64,000 bases of DNA. Origin: Brevibacillus massiliensis (GTDB lineage Bacteria > Bacillota > Bacilli > Brevibacillales > Brevibacillaceae). The stretch is taken from positions 1 to 64,000 of the forward strand of contig NZ_HE978540.1 in assembly GCF_000311785.1 (NCBI RefSeq). The letters run 5' to 3'. Below, one piece after another: positions 34,044 through 42,159 of this stretch (within the stretch, counting starts at the first letter, position 1; every line of letters starts with the position of its first letter). The position numbers were made by a program, and so were the translations under genes. The notes below the pieces were generated by a model. That model had not been told where the DNA came from. It saw nothing but the letters and a program-made list of their open reading frames with translations, and did no database searches.

Positions 34044-34691
34044 CTAGCCCCCCGCTTCCATGTACACGACGCGGTCACAGATCGCATCTACATCTTCATT
34101 GTCATGGGTGACGAAGATGCACGTCATCTTCGCCCTGTTCAGAATCTCTTTGAGCTCCTGCCTGATCTTTCCCTTCAAGTCGGCATCGAGATTGCTGAAC
34201 GGTTCGTCCATCAACAGGATGGCGGGCTTGGGGGCGAGCGCCCTGGCCAATGCCACACGCTGCTGCTGTCCTCCGCTCAACTCGTGAGGGTAGCGCCGCT
34301 CGTAGCCTCGCAGCTGCACCAGTTCCAGCATCTCGTCCAACCGCTTGGCTCGCTCCGCCCTGGACAATCTATGCAAGCCGAAAACGATGTTTTGCGATAC
34401 CGTTATATGGGGAAACAGCGCGTAGTCCTGAAACACCATGCCAACACCGCGTTCTTCCGGCTCCACAAATTTCTGCTGCCCAACCACGGCCACTCCGGCA
34501 ATCGTGATCGTCCCTCCTGCCGGTTCCTCCAATCCGGCAATCAGTCGAAGCAGGGTGCTTTTCCCGCTTCCACTCCGGCCCAGAACCCCGACGATCTGTC
34601 CTTGGCTGATGGACAGGTTGAAGTTTTGCATCGTCCACTCTTTCGCATTCTGATAGCGAAAGGAGAGATCTCGTATCTCAAAAAAGTTCAT
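34044..34691 (-). CDS. fbpC: Fbp-type ferric iron ABC transporter ATPase
   Basis: A 215-aa ABC ATPase with Walker A GRSGSGKST, signature LSGGQQQR, Walker B ILLMDEPFSNLD and the H-loop VTHDNED. It is shorter than classic FbpC (about 350 aa) because the C-terminal regulatory (TOBE) domain is missing, which is common in Bacillales versions. The ATG overlaps the permease stop by 4 nt. Third gene of fbpA-fbpB-fbpC. Putrescine, sulfate or thiamine transport are less likely given the Fur box and the SBP type. Confidence 0.85.
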   Translation of the reverse strand: MNFFEIRDLSFRYQNAKEWTMQNFNLSISQGQIVGVLGRSGSGKSTLLRLIAGLEEPAGGTITIAGVAVVGQQKFVEPEERGVGMVFQDYALFPHITVSQNIVFGLHRLSRAERAKRLDEMLELVQLRGYERRYPHELSGGQQQRVALARALAPKPAILLMDEPFSNLDADLKGKIRQELKEILNRAKMTCIFVTHDNEDVDAICDRVVYMEAGG

Positions 34692-36343
34692 CGCTCCTGC
34701 TTCTCCTCTCCAACTCGGTGAAAGAGCAATACGGAAATCATGCTGATCCCGATGATCAGCAAAGACGGTATCGATGCCTCGATAATCTGTTCGTCATTGG
34801 CGTACTGATACGTCTTTGTCGCCAGCGTCTCAAAGTTGAACGGCCGCAGCAGCAGGGTCAGCGGCAGTTCTTTGGTAATCTCCACAAAGGCCAGGATGGA
34901 GGCGCTTAAAACCGCGCCCCTGATCATCGGCAGATCCACGCGAAAAAACGTCCTGGTCATCCCCAATCCCAACATCCGCGACGCTTCGTAATACTGCTTG
35001 CCCACCTTTTCAAATCCAGCCTCGATCGGGTTGAATCCGACGGCCAGAAAGCGGATCACGTAGGCGAAGACCAGCATGACGAGCGATAAGCTGAGCACCA
35101 GTTTTTTTTCGCCCCAACCGAGCAAGCTGTATAACCCGCTCAGCTGTTGATCCAGCGAAATGAAGACGGAAAGCACTCCGATGGCAATGACCGCCCCCGG
35201 GATCGAATAGCCCATCGCGATCAGCTTGGCCGCCACCTCGGAAAAGAAGGACTCCCGAATCCGGCTTACGTTGGCCACGACGGCCGCCAGCACCACGATG
35301 ACCACTGTTGCGATGACTGCGACGGAAAGCGTATTAAACGTCAATTGGATAAAAGTGCGGTTGACGACATCTTGGTAGCTTAATTTGGCCCAGGCGACCA
35401 GTTGGACGAACGGGATTAAAAACGCACAGGAGAAGATCGCCAGACAGAACAAAAACGCTGCCGCAGCAGACAGCCCCCCAAGCTTTATCGGTTTGAGCGG
35501 CCTGGTTTTGCTGGTGGAGGAATGAAACTTCACCCGACTGCGCAAGAGCTTTTCCAGCAGAAATAATCCGATGATTCCTGTCATTAGCAGCGCCGCCAAC
35601 CGAACGGCCGAATCCAGGTCATACATGCCAAACCAGGTTTGAAAAATCGCCGTGGAAAAGGTCGGAATGCCAAAATAGCTCGTCACGCCGTAATCGCTCA
35701 AAACCTCAAAGACAACCAGGCTGACGCCCCCGATGATCGCTGAACGCGAGATGGGCAGGACCACCTGGAAGAAGATTTGCAGCGAATTTTTCCCAAGCAG
35801 TCTGGCGCTTTCAATATAGGCAGCGCTCTGCCGTTCCAGAAAGGCTTTGGTGATGAGGTACACGTACGGAAACAAAAACATCGTAAAAATAAAAACGGCG
35901 CCTTTCACCGACATCACGTCAAAGTATTTCTGATCGACTGTCATACCCAGCTGGTAGCGGAAAAACTTCTGAATGGCCCCGGTGTAGCTAAACATCGTAC
36001 TGTACGTGTAAGCTGCGATGTAGGGGGGAATCGCCAGCGGCAAAATCAAAGCCCAACGAAAAAACCGCTTGAGCGGAAAATCGTAGGCGGAGACGAGCCA
36101 GGCGAGCGTGACGCCGATCAGTACCGTACAGATTCCGGTACACAGAACAAGCCAAAGCGACTGGAGCACGTAATCTTTTAGCATATATTCCCTGATGTGC
36201 TGCCAGTTTTCGTTTGGCTGGTGAAACAGGTTCAACAAGATATAGAGGTTGGGCAGCAGGACCGCCGCTACCCCGAGCAGGCTTAGTGCCACCCAACCGT
36301 TTCGTATCCTCGCAAAGCTCCTCCGGAACGTTTGTCTGTACAT
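34688..36343 (-). CDS. fbpB: Fbp-type ferric iron ABC transporter permease (fused two-domain)
   Basis: A 551-aa permease with two fused six-helix halves, as in FbpB/SfuB. Each half carries an EAA-type loop: ESARLLGKNSLQIFFQVVLP in the first and EASRMLGLGMTRTFFRVDLP in the second. The ATG follows the fbpA stop directly (TAGATG). Confidence 0.9.
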   Translation of the reverse strand: MYRQTFRRSFARIRNGWVALSLLGVAAVLLPNLYILLNLFHQPNENWQHIREYMLKDYVLQSLWLVLCTGICTVLIGVTLAWLVSAYDFPLKRFFRWALILPLAIPPYIAAYTYSTMFSYTGAIQKFFRYQLGMTVDQKYFDVMSVKGAVFIFTMFLFPYVYLITKAFLERQSAAYIESARLLGKNSLQIFFQVVLPISRSAIIGGVSLVVFEVLSDYGVTSYFGIPTFSTAIFQTWFGMYDLDSAVRLAALLMTGIIGLFLLEKLLRSRVKFHSSTSKTRPLKPIKLGGLSAAAAFLFCLAIFSCAFLIPFVQLVAWAKLSYQDVVNRTFIQLTFNTLSVAVIATVVIVVLAAVVANVSRIRESFFSEVAAKLIAMGYSIPGAVIAIGVLSVFISLDQQLSGLYSLLGWGEKKLVLSLSLVMLVFAYVIRFLAVGFNPIEAGFEKVGKQYYEASRMLGLGMTRTFFRVDLPMIRGAVLSASILAFVEITKELPLTLLLRPFNFETLATKTYQYANDEQIIEASIPSLLIIGISMISVLLFHRVGEEKQER

Positions 36344-37420
36344 CTACTTCCAACCTACTTTATTGAAGATCTCCAGCGCTTTCTTGTTATGGGTTCCCAA
36401 TGCCGCGAAATCGATTTCCTGTGCTTTAAATTCTCCCCAGGACTTCAGCAGCTCCGGCATGTCAGCTTCGGCGTTGACAGGGAATTCGTAGTTGGCCTGG
36501 GTCAGCAAGGTCTGAGCCTCTTTATCCGTCAAAAATTCGATCAGCTTCACAGCGTTTTCCTTGTTTTTGCTGTGTTTGGTCAACCCGACGCCGCTGACAT
36601 TGATGTGAGTCCCGGTGGTCTGCTGGTTGGGGAAGAACACGCCAATGCTCTCTCCGACTTTTACCTCTTCCGGGTCTTTTGAATTCACCAACAGGCCTAC
36701 GTAATAGGTATTCATAATCGCGACGTCGCCGACTCCGGCCACGATCGCCTTCGCCTGGTCGCGGTCGGCCCCTTCCGGCTTGCGGGCCATGTTGCTGACG
36801 ATGCCTTTGGCCCATTCTTCCGCCTGCTGCTCGCCACCCAGTTCGATGAAAGAAGCGAGCAGGGACTGGTTGTACAAGCTCGTCGAAGAGCGAACCAAGA
36901 CTTTGCCCTTCCACTTGTCTGTGGCCAGATCTTCATAGGTGGACAACTGCTCCGGTTTTACCCGCTCTTTTGAGTAGACGATCACGCGCGCCCGTGTGGA
37001 AATCCCCACCCACTGATTGTCTTTATCCCGCAATTGCTTGGGTACACGCTGATCCACCGCTTCCGATTGGATCGGCTGCAGCACGCCTGCTTCTTTGGCC
37101 GTGTTGAGAACGCCCCCGTCAACCGTGATAAACAGGTCGGCTTCGGTACTTTCCCCTTCGCGTTTCAGGCGTTCGATCAGTTCTTCCGCCTTGCCCTTGA
37201 CCACGTTTACTTTGATGCCGGTTTTGGCGGTAAACATCTCGAACAGCTTGTCGTCCGATTCATAATGCCGAGCGGTATAAACATTTACTGCCTGTTCTTT
37301 GTTTGTTCCCTGGTCCTCTGCCGGAGCTGTACCTTCTCCCGCCTGGGAACCGCACCCGGCCAACAGACCTGCTGCCAGAACAGCGACAAGCCACCCGGAA
37401 ATCATCCTCTTCTTGCCCAT
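36344..37420 (-). CDS. fbpA: Ferric iron ABC transporter substrate-binding lipoprotein
   Basis: A 358-aa type II binding protein with lipobox LLAGCGS. The mature part starts VNVYTARHYESDDKLFEMF, typical of FbpA/FutA ferric-binding proteins, and includes NTYYVGLLVNS, which carries the paired tyrosines expected for Fe3+ ligands. Start ATG at 37420 follows AAGGAG at 9 nt; an upstream frame to 37441 has no better site. First gene of the operon behind a Fur box. Confidence 0.9.
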   Translation of the reverse strand: MGKKRMISGWLVAVLAAGLLAGCGSQAGEGTAPAEDQGTNKEQAVNVYTARHYESDDKLFEMFTAKTGIKVNVVKGKAEELIERLKREGESTEADLFITVDGGVLNTAKEAGVLQPIQSEAVDQRVPKQLRDKDNQWVGISTRARVIVYSKERVKPEQLSTYEDLATDKWKGKVLVRSSTSLYNQSLLASFIELGGEQQAEEWAKGIVSNMARKPEGADRDQAKAIVAGVGDVAIMNTYYVGLLVNSKDPEEVKVGESIGVFFPNQQTTGTHINVSGVGLTKHSKNKENAVKLIEFLTDKEAQTLLTQANYEFPVNAEADMPELLKSWGEFKAQEIDFAALGTHNKKALEIFNKVGWK

Positions 37421-37445
37421 CGTATGCACTCCTTTATCCACCGAT

Positions 37446-37464
37446 GATAATAAGAACCATTATC
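37446..37464 (-). promoter_or_regulatory. Fur box upstream of fbpA
   Basis: GATAATAAGAACCATTATC is a 19-bp near-palindrome with GATAAT and ATTATC half-sites, close to the Fur consensus. It lies about 25 bp upstream of the fbpA start. Confidence 0.8.
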
Positions 37465-37653
37465 AATTGCTTGCTTGATAATATCAAGACTTAATTATAT
37501 TGTCAATAAGTTATTTTATAAATGATGGGAGTAATTGCAACCGGAATAAAGCGAGCAGCTCCGACGGGGTTTTCGGATCATTGACACGTTACCCAGACAC
37601 TTTGACATATATTACAAACGGAATCATTATGCGCATCGAAAGGGAGCGGTTAG

Positions 37654-38166
37654 ATGAATGATCTGAGTGAGACGATGAAGCATCTGCAGCGCATTACCGA
37701 ATCGTTGAGCCAATTAAACAGCGCGGATCAATCGCCCTGGAAAACGGTCAGTCAGATGCAGTCGCTGTTTGATGAAAAATTTTGGCAGAATATAATGGGG
37801 CTGGCCAATTTCAGTGGCAATGCAAACCCGGCCGGGGCGGTGCAAGAGCAATTCAAGCACCTTGTCACCCCGAAAGCGGATGTGTTTCAAACAAATGAAA
37901 AAATCATCGTATGCTGCGAAATACCTGGCCTGGAGCTGCAAAGCTTGGATATCTCCATTTCCGACAGCCGCATTTTGACGATCAGAGGAAGAATCAAGAA
38001 ACGGCGGCACCCGGGGTTATCGGTGGAACGGGAGCGGTCTTACGGAAGCTTTTCCCGGCAGATCCAACTCCCCAGTCCGGCATCCACCAAGGGGATGAAA
38101 CGGCTGTACCAGGATGGGCTGCTGGAGCTTCATCTCTTCAAGCGGTCCGCAAATCCCGATTGGTGA
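37654..38166 (+). CDS. Hsp20/alpha-crystallin-like protein
   Basis: A 170-aa small heat-shock-type protein. The alpha-crystallin domain covers about residues 72-160 (PKADVFQTNEKIIVCCEIPG, then SDSRILTIRGRI, then SYGSFSRQIQLP). The terminal IXI motif is not evident. The 70-residue N-terminal helical region is longer than usual. A CATATATTA box at 37606-37614 resembles a sigma-K -10, and the gene sits beside gerP, so a spore role is possible. Its last 37 bp overlap the convergent GerPD-like gene. Confidence 0.75.
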   Translation: MNDLSETMKHLQRITESLSQLNSADQSPWKTVSQMQSLFDEKFWQNIMGLANFSGNANPAGAVQEQFKHLVTPKADVFQTNEKIIVCCEIPGLELQSLDISISDSRILTIRGRIKKRRHPGLSVERERSYGSFSRQIQLPSPASTKGMKRLYQDGLLELHLFKRSANPDW

Positions 38167-38351
38167 CCGGCTCGATTCGGCGGTACAAAGGGAATCGCCC
38201 GACTGAAGATGAGCGAGTCCGCCGGCGTGTCAAAAACGCTGGAGCAGGTGATCACCTCGGCATCCCCCAGCAAAACAAGGGAAGAGCGGATGACTTCGTC
38301 GATTTCGATGTTTTTGGCCGCCAGTTTCCGGTTGGTTACTTTCATGTTCAT
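38130..38351 (-). CDS. GerPD-like spore protein (divergent extra copy)
   Basis: A 73-aa protein that resembles GerPD: KVTNRKLAAKNIEIDEVI, then SSLVLLGDAEVITCSSVFDTP, matching the pattern of the operon copy at 39660. It lies on the opposite strand to gerPA. The ATG at 38351 is 10 nt after AAAGGAGG; ATG 38360 is too close to the site and a TTG at 38354 is possible. The C-terminus is basic rather than proline-rich. It has its own sigma-K-like promoter. Confidence 0.7.
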   Translation of the reverse strand: MNMKVTNRKLAAKNIEIDEVIRSSLVLLGDAEVITCSSVFDTPADSLIFSRAIPFVPPNRAGHQSGFADRLKR

Positions 38352-38396
38352 CAAAAACATGCCTCCTTTAAAGTCAGCTCTGACATTGTGCGTTGA

Positions 38397-38405
38397 TATC
38401 CTATG
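38397..38405 (-). promoter_or_regulatory. Sigma-K-like -10 of the divergent GerPD-like gene
   Basis: CATAGGATA on the minus strand fits CATANNNTA, and an AC pair lies about 15-16 bp upstream, as expected for a sigma-K promoter. It is 46 bp from the start codon. Confidence 0.5.
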
Positions 38406-38489
38406 CGGCGGCGCGGATAGGTGTCAGCCTGCAGGCAGCCAAACGTTCCAAACTTGCGAAACAGGGATGAACACCCAGAATTCCATTCA

Positions 38490-38498
38490 CATACTATA
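38490..38498 (+). promoter_or_regulatory. Sigma-K-like -10 of the gerP operon
   Basis: CATACTATA fits CATANNNTA, with ACAC about 16 bp upstream (38471-38474). gerP operons are known to be expressed in the mother cell under sigma-K. It lies 33 bp before the gerPA start. Confidence 0.65.
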
Positions 38499-38530
38499 CA
38501 ATCAAGGTTTCTGCAAAGGGTGCGGGTAAG

Positions 38531-38776
38531 ATGCCAGCCATCGTTGGAACAGTAAACATAAACAGCTTGAGCGGAGTTTTTAACATCGGCGACGTCAATG
38601 CCATCACCCCCAGCACTGTCGTCAAAACGTTCGCCGGCGGAGGTTCTTTCAACTCGGGAACCAATTTGACCGTCAACAACTCCCCGAGCGTGATTAACGT
38701 ATACGATACAGGGTCAGGCGACCAGGCCGTATTTATTCAGGAGCGAGACGGCTCCATCAGCAAGGAGCGGACATGA
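38531..38776 (+). CDS. gerPA: Spore germination protein GerPA
   Basis: An 81-aa GerPA/GerPF-family protein starting MPAIVGTVNINSLSGVFNIGD, with the serine- and glycine-rich FAGGGSFNSGTNLTVNN core. GerP proteins act in the inner coat and let germinants pass. The C-terminal tail GDQAVFIQERDGSIS is longer than that of GerPF. First gene of gerPABCDEF; the stop overlaps the gerPB start (ATGA). Confidence 0.9.
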   Translation: MPAIVGTVNINSLSGVFNIGDVNAITPSTVVKTFAGGGSFNSGTNLTVNNSPSVINVYDTGSGDQAVFIQERDGSISKERT

Positions 38777-38985
38777 CAATGAATTTTTACATCAATCAAA
38801 ACATCTCCATCCACACATTGAAAATTGACAGCATCTCCAACTCATCTGTCTGTCAGATCGGAAGTGCAGGCATCATCAAGCCGCTCTCCCAGTTGTTCAA
38901 CACGGGAGGATTTACCAAACCGGCTCCTCCTGTCATTCCGCCGCAAGCAATCCCTTACGTCCCCCTGGTGGAACCCACCCGCTAA
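38773..38985 (+). CDS. gerPB: Spore germination protein GerPB
   Basis: A 70-aa protein with the GerPB pattern NFYINQNISIHTLKIDSISNS, then VCQIGSAGIIKPLS, and a proline-rich tail. ATG 38773 overlaps the gerPA stop; a second ATG at 38779 is an alternative start. Part of the coat permeability operon. Confidence 0.9.
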   Translation: MTMNFYINQNISIHTLKIDSISNSSVCQIGSAGIIKPLSQLFNTGGFTKPAPPVIPPQAIPYVPLVEPTR

Positions 38986-39033
38986 CCCGCGGGCCATCTG
39001 TATTTTCGCAAGCTTGAAAGTAGGTTGATCTGC

Positions 39034-39657
39034 ATGTACACGGATCCTGACATGATGAATTACATTCATCAGCTTCATGCTTTTCTGCAGGCGCAGACCA
39101 GACAAATCGCCGAGATGAACAAGACGATGAAACAAATGGAGCAGGATATCAATCAGTTGAAGGGAAATTCGAACCCGCCTGTCATTCATAATGAGTATAA
39201 ATTCGACCTGCTAAAGATCGAGAGGCTGGAAGGAACGCTGAACATCGGCTTGAATCCCAAAGGTGCGGAAAAGGGCGGCAAATCGTCCATCGAAGAGCTT
39301 TCCGTCGATCAATCCGTGGATGTTCCTTCGCCAACCGGACAGGAACCCAACCTGTTCGAAAGAATCCGGCAGCAAATTCAGGGTTACATGAACACCGAGG
39401 CACGCGAAGTGCTCCGGTACATGGAAGACAGGTACGCCTGCCCCTTGGACGACGCCTACCGCCAATTTATTTTGGACGACGTGGCAAGACAGCTTGACCA
39501 GCGGATTCATTACTACCTGAATCAAAACAAACCGCTGCCGACTGAACCGGATCAGCTGGCTCGGCTGGAAGAGCAGACCGTACAGTGTATCAAAGAGGAC
39601 ATCCGCAACACGCTGAAAGCATTCGTGAAAAATCTGCCAAAGAAAAGTGAGGCCTGA
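39034..39657 (+). CDS. gerPC: Spore germination protein GerPC
   Basis: A 207-aa protein with an N-terminal coiled coil (about residues 5-45, QLHAFLQAQTRQIAEMNKTM), a short strand region with NEYKFDLLKIERLEGTLNIG, and a helical C-terminal half. This layout fits GerPC. The ATG at 39034 is about 9 nt after AAAGTAGG; the TTG at 39025 is too close. Confidence 0.9.
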   Translation: MYTDPDMMNYIHQLHAFLQAQTRQIAEMNKTMKQMEQDINQLKGNSNPPVIHNEYKFDLLKIERLEGTLNIGLNPKGAEKGGKSSIEELSVDQSVDVPSPTGQEPNLFERIRQQIQGYMNTEAREVLRYMEDRYACPLDDAYRQFILDDVARQLDQRIHYYLNQNKPLPTEPDQLARLEEQTVQCIKEDIRNTLKAFVKNLPKKSEA

Positions 39658-39659
39658 TC

Positions 39660-39866
39660 ATGAAGTATTCCGTCATCAACGGGGAGTTTTCCGTCAAAAA
39701 CGTGCGAATCATCGATGTGACAGGCTCGACAATATTCGTAGGCGATACCAAAACGATTAGCCTGTCATCCATTTTGGAAACGCCTCCCGAGTCACTGATC
39801 GTAGGGGTAACCACCGGCCCTCCTGTGCCAGTGCCGCCGGTTACTCCTCCCGTTCCAATACGATGA
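39660..39866 (+). CDS. gerPD: Spore germination protein GerPD
   Basis: A 68-aa protein with the GerPD pattern SVINGEFSVKNVRIIDVTGS, then FVGDTKTISLSSILETPPESL and a proline-rich tail. It starts 2 nt after the gerPC stop. Confidence 0.9.
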   Translation: MKYSVINGEFSVKNVRIIDVTGSTIFVGDTKTISLSSILETPPESLIVGVTTGPPVPVPPVTPPVPIR

Positions 39867-39888
39867 GAAATGATGAAGGAGCTTATCC

Positions 39889-40263
39889 GTGAACAGCAGA
39901 ATCTCATCTGTCCAGCATGTTGATATTCTCAACATCGACCCTAACGCCATTTTTGAGATTGGTGATTCCAATCGTATCACCGCCATTTCAAAGGGCATCT
40001 CCGTTCAGCGCGAACAGGCAATCTTTCTGGAAAGCGAGTTCCCCCTGAGCGACTACCCGATGTTTACCGAGAGGATCCCTCAACCATTTGTCGTCGAACC
40101 CCTTGAAGTGGAGACCATCAACGAATCTCCGTTACTGAATGTTGAGCATATCAAGATCAACAACATGACCGCATCCTCCGTCCTGCATCTGGGTTCAAGC
40201 AGGATGATTCATTCGGAAGCCCGTGTGAAAACGATTCGGCACCTCTTGCGAGAAAAAGAATAA
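39889..40263 (+). CDS. gerPE: Spore germination protein GerPE
   Basis: A 124-aa protein with two copies of the GerP strand pattern: SSVQHVDILNIDPNAIFEIGD at the N-terminus and LLNVEHIKINNMTASSVLHL near the C-terminus, as expected for GerPE. Start is GTG at 39889 with AAGGAG about 9 nt upstream. Confidence 0.88.
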   Translation: MNSRISSVQHVDILNIDPNAIFEIGDSNRITAISKGISVQREQAIFLESEFPLSDYPMFTERIPQPFVVEPLEVETINESPLLNVEHIKINNMTASSVLHLGSSRMIHSEARVKTIRHLLREKE

Positions 40264-40284
40264 GCACAAGGGGAGGTGTTCCTT

Positions 40285-40500
40285 TTGCCGTCCATTGTCG
40301 GAGCTGTCAATATTAACAGCAACTCGGGATCCGTCAACTTTGGGGATGCCTTGAATGTGACGCAAAAAAGCTTTACCAAATCATTCAACGGTTCTGGTGC
40401 GGGAAATATCGGGAACTTGATTAATGCGAATAGCGGAATTAGCTTTACCAATACGGCTGATACACACCTCAATGATCAGGTGCAGGCGGCGAATGCGTAA
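40285..40500 (+). CDS. gerPF: Spore germination protein GerPF
   Basis: A 71-aa GerPA/GerPF-type protein (PSIVGAVNINSNSGSVNFGD after the start). The start is probably TTG at 40285, 8 nt after GGGGAGG, because this gives the family N-terminus; a GTG at 40276 lies inside the ribosome site. Last gene of the operon, followed by a terminator. Confidence 0.9.
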   Translation: MPSIVGAVNINSNSGSVNFGDALNVTQKSFTKSFNGSGAGNIGNLINANSGISFTNTADTHLNDQVQAANA

Positions 40501-40508
40501 AGAGTGAA

Positions 40509-40540
40509 AAGAGCCAGCCCGAAAAGTCGAGTTGGCTCTT
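40509..40540 (+). terminator. Rho-independent terminator of gerP
   Basis: AAGAGCCA and TGGCTCTT form an 8-bp stem, followed by GCTTTTG. It separates gerP from the convergent redox genes. Confidence 0.8.
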
Positions 40541-40583
40541 GCTTTTGTTCCGGTCGGCCGGTTTGTCCAAGGCGGAAGACGCC

Positions 40584-40823
40584 TTACACCTCCAGACTGG
40601 CCAACGCTTTTTTGATCCGGTTGGGGTTGAAGCCGAGAATTTGCTTTTCGCCGATCAGCGTCAGCGGCACGGACATGATGCCCAGCCGGCTCAATTCTTC
40701 GTGGTAGGCAGGGTTTTCGTCGATGTTGCGCTCTTCAAACGAGATGTTTTGCTCCGTCAGATACGTTTTCAACTGCTTGCAAAAATTGCAATTGGTGCTA
40801 GAATATACGATTGCTTGTGCCAT
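40584..40823 (-). CDS. Glutaredoxin-like protein
   Basis: A 79-aa thioredoxin-fold protein with a CxxC active site (SSTNCNFCKQ, cysteines near residues 12 and 15), the cis-proline block SVPLTLIGEK and a final helix KKALASLEV. Such NrdH/glutaredoxin-like proteins reduce disulfides, often with a TrxR-like partner; the reductase gene lies 30 nt upstream in the same direction. ATG 40823 follows AAGGAG at 10 nt. Confidence 0.85.
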   Translation of the reverse strand: MAQAIVYSSTNCNFCKQLKTYLTEQNISFEERNIDENPAYHEELSRLGIMSVPLTLIGEKQILGFNPNRIKKALASLEV

Positions 40824-40853
40824 GTGTATCAATCTCCTTTTTCAGCTGATTCC

Positions 40854-41783
40854 TTACTTGTACTGCGGAACGATTTTGGACCGCTTGTTGATGTACTTGT
40901 CGACGGCCATTGCCGCGATCGCTCCGTCGGCTGCCGCTACAACCGCCTGTTTGACAGGCGACCGGCGGACTTCCCCGGCTCCGAATACGCCCGGAACCGC
41001 CGACTGCATGAATTCGTCAAGGACCATGTAGCCTTCGTCATCCAACGGCACCTGATCCTCCAGGAAGCTGGTGCCCGGCTTGCTCCCGGACAGGAAGATA
41101 AATACCCCGTCGACAGGCAGCATTTCTTCTTCCCCTGTCGCCTTGCGGATCTTGACCCCTTCGACGCTTTTCTCCCCGACGATCTCCACAGGACGGGTGC
41201 GGTAGTAAAAGTGCGTGTTGGGAAGCTCCGGCACCGACTCGACTCCCTGCAGCTCGGCCCGCGGCACGATGAAGAAAATCTCCCGGGCAAACTTGGTCAG
41301 GGTCGCGGCCTCTTCCAACGCTTCTTCCGATTCGCCGATGACGGCAACCACCTTGTCCTGGTAAAAGGCGCCGTCACACGTCGCACAGGTGCTGATGCCC
41401 CGACCGAGCAAACGCTCCTCGCCCGGCAGCATCCGGTTCCGCCCTTTTGAACCGGTCGCGACGATCACGGCCTTGGCCTCAAACGTGCCGTCCGCCGTGT
41501 AGATGCTCTTCACTTCATCTTCCACATCAACGGCGGTAATCGTCGTCTGTATAAACTCGGCGCCAAAGCTCTTCGCCTGGTTTCGCATTTTCTCCAGCAG
41601 TTCTTTTCCGCTCAATTCGCCTTCCACTCCGGGATAGTTGGCGATCTTGTGCGTCAGTGCCAGCGCTCCTGTGCCCGGCGCCTTGTCGATGACCAAGGTT
41701 TTCAAATTCCCGCGAGCCGTGTAGATCGCGGCTGTCGCCCCGGCCGGCCCGCCGCCAATCACAATCACATCGTACACGCCCAC
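40854..41783 (-). CDS. Thioredoxin reductase-like FAD/NAD(P)H oxidoreductase
   Basis: A 309-aa pyridine nucleotide-disulfide reductase of the TrxB type. It shows the FAD motif VIGGGPAGATAA, the redox CATCDGAFYQ, a second nucleotide-binding region around VVAVIGESEEALEEA, and GVFGAGEVR near the C-terminus. The second motif is GxSEEA rather than the usual GGGDSA, so the partner or cofactor may differ from classic TrxB. Start is GTG at 41783 or GTG 41777. It lies directly behind Fur-family boxes and should serve the glutaredoxin-like protein encoded downstream. Confidence 0.85.
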   Translation of the reverse strand: MGVYDVIVIGGGPAGATAAIYTARGNLKTLVIDKAPGTGALALTHKIANYPGVEGELSGKELLEKMRNQAKSFGAEFIQTTITAVDVEDEVKSIYTADGTFEAKAVIVATGSKGRNRMLPGEERLLGRGISTCATCDGAFYQDKVVAVIGESEEALEEAATLTKFAREIFFIVPRAELQGVESVPELPNTHFYYRTRPVEIVGEKSVEGVKIRKATGEEEMLPVDGVFIFLSGSKPGTSFLEDQVPLDDEGYMVLDEFMQSAVPGVFGAGEVRRSPVKQAVVAAADGAIAAMAVDKYINKRSKIVPQYK

Positions 41784-41805
41784 CCCTCACTTTCAAAATC
41801 AATAT

Positions 41806-41825
41806 TAGATAATAATGATTATTAA
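41806..41825 (-). promoter_or_regulatory. Fur-family box upstream of the TrxR-like gene
   Basis: AGATAATAATGATTATTAAC contains the palindromic TAATAATGATTATTA core, close to Fur, Zur and PerR patterns. It lies 25 bp before the gene. Which family member binds cannot be told from sequence. Confidence 0.6.
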
Positions 41826-41877
41826 CTTGGATATATTTAATTTAACGCGAGATATAGGCGAAAGTCAATACTTTTTG

Positions 41878-41895
41878 ATAATAATTCTAATTACG
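41878..41895 (-). promoter_or_regulatory. Second Fur/PerR-like box
   Basis: GATAATAATTCTAATTAC resembles the PerR/Fur half-site pair with mismatches, about 95 bp upstream of the TrxR-like gene. Lower similarity than the first box. Confidence 0.35.
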
Positions 41896-41940
41896 GTAGT
41901 TTTCCCGCCCTGGGATGCAAATTCCCGAAAATGAAGAAAA

Positions 41941-41964
41941 CGCCCGCTTTTGAGGTTTCGGGCG
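41941..41964 (-). terminator. Minus-strand terminator
   Basis: CGCCCG and CGGGCG form a stem, followed on the minus strand by TTTTCTTC. It would stop transcription that enters from the ybaK side, before the TrxR promoter. Confidence 0.55.
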
Positions 41965-41992
41965 CTGGTTCATGTACAATGACTATCCGTCA

Positions 41993-42159
41993 ACACTGAC
42001 TTGTTTTCGATACAAAGGTATTCCCTTGGGAGAGTTGCAGCTAAAGCCGGTAATACAAACGATACAGATAATGTTTCGGGTATACCAGCTGGAACTTATA
42101 AGGTTGAAGTGTATGGATATACAGCATCGACAGGTTATGTTGCTATCTACGAACATTAA
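41993..42159 (+). pseudogene. C-terminal remnant of a secreted protein
   Basis: One frame translates to RVAAKAGNTNDTDNV, then GIPAGTYKVEVYGYTASTGY and a stop at 42159. This looks like the end of a beta-rich, pre-peptidase C-terminal-type domain of an exported protein. No start or signal peptide remains, and the base composition is more AT-rich than nearby genes. Confidence 0.4.
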
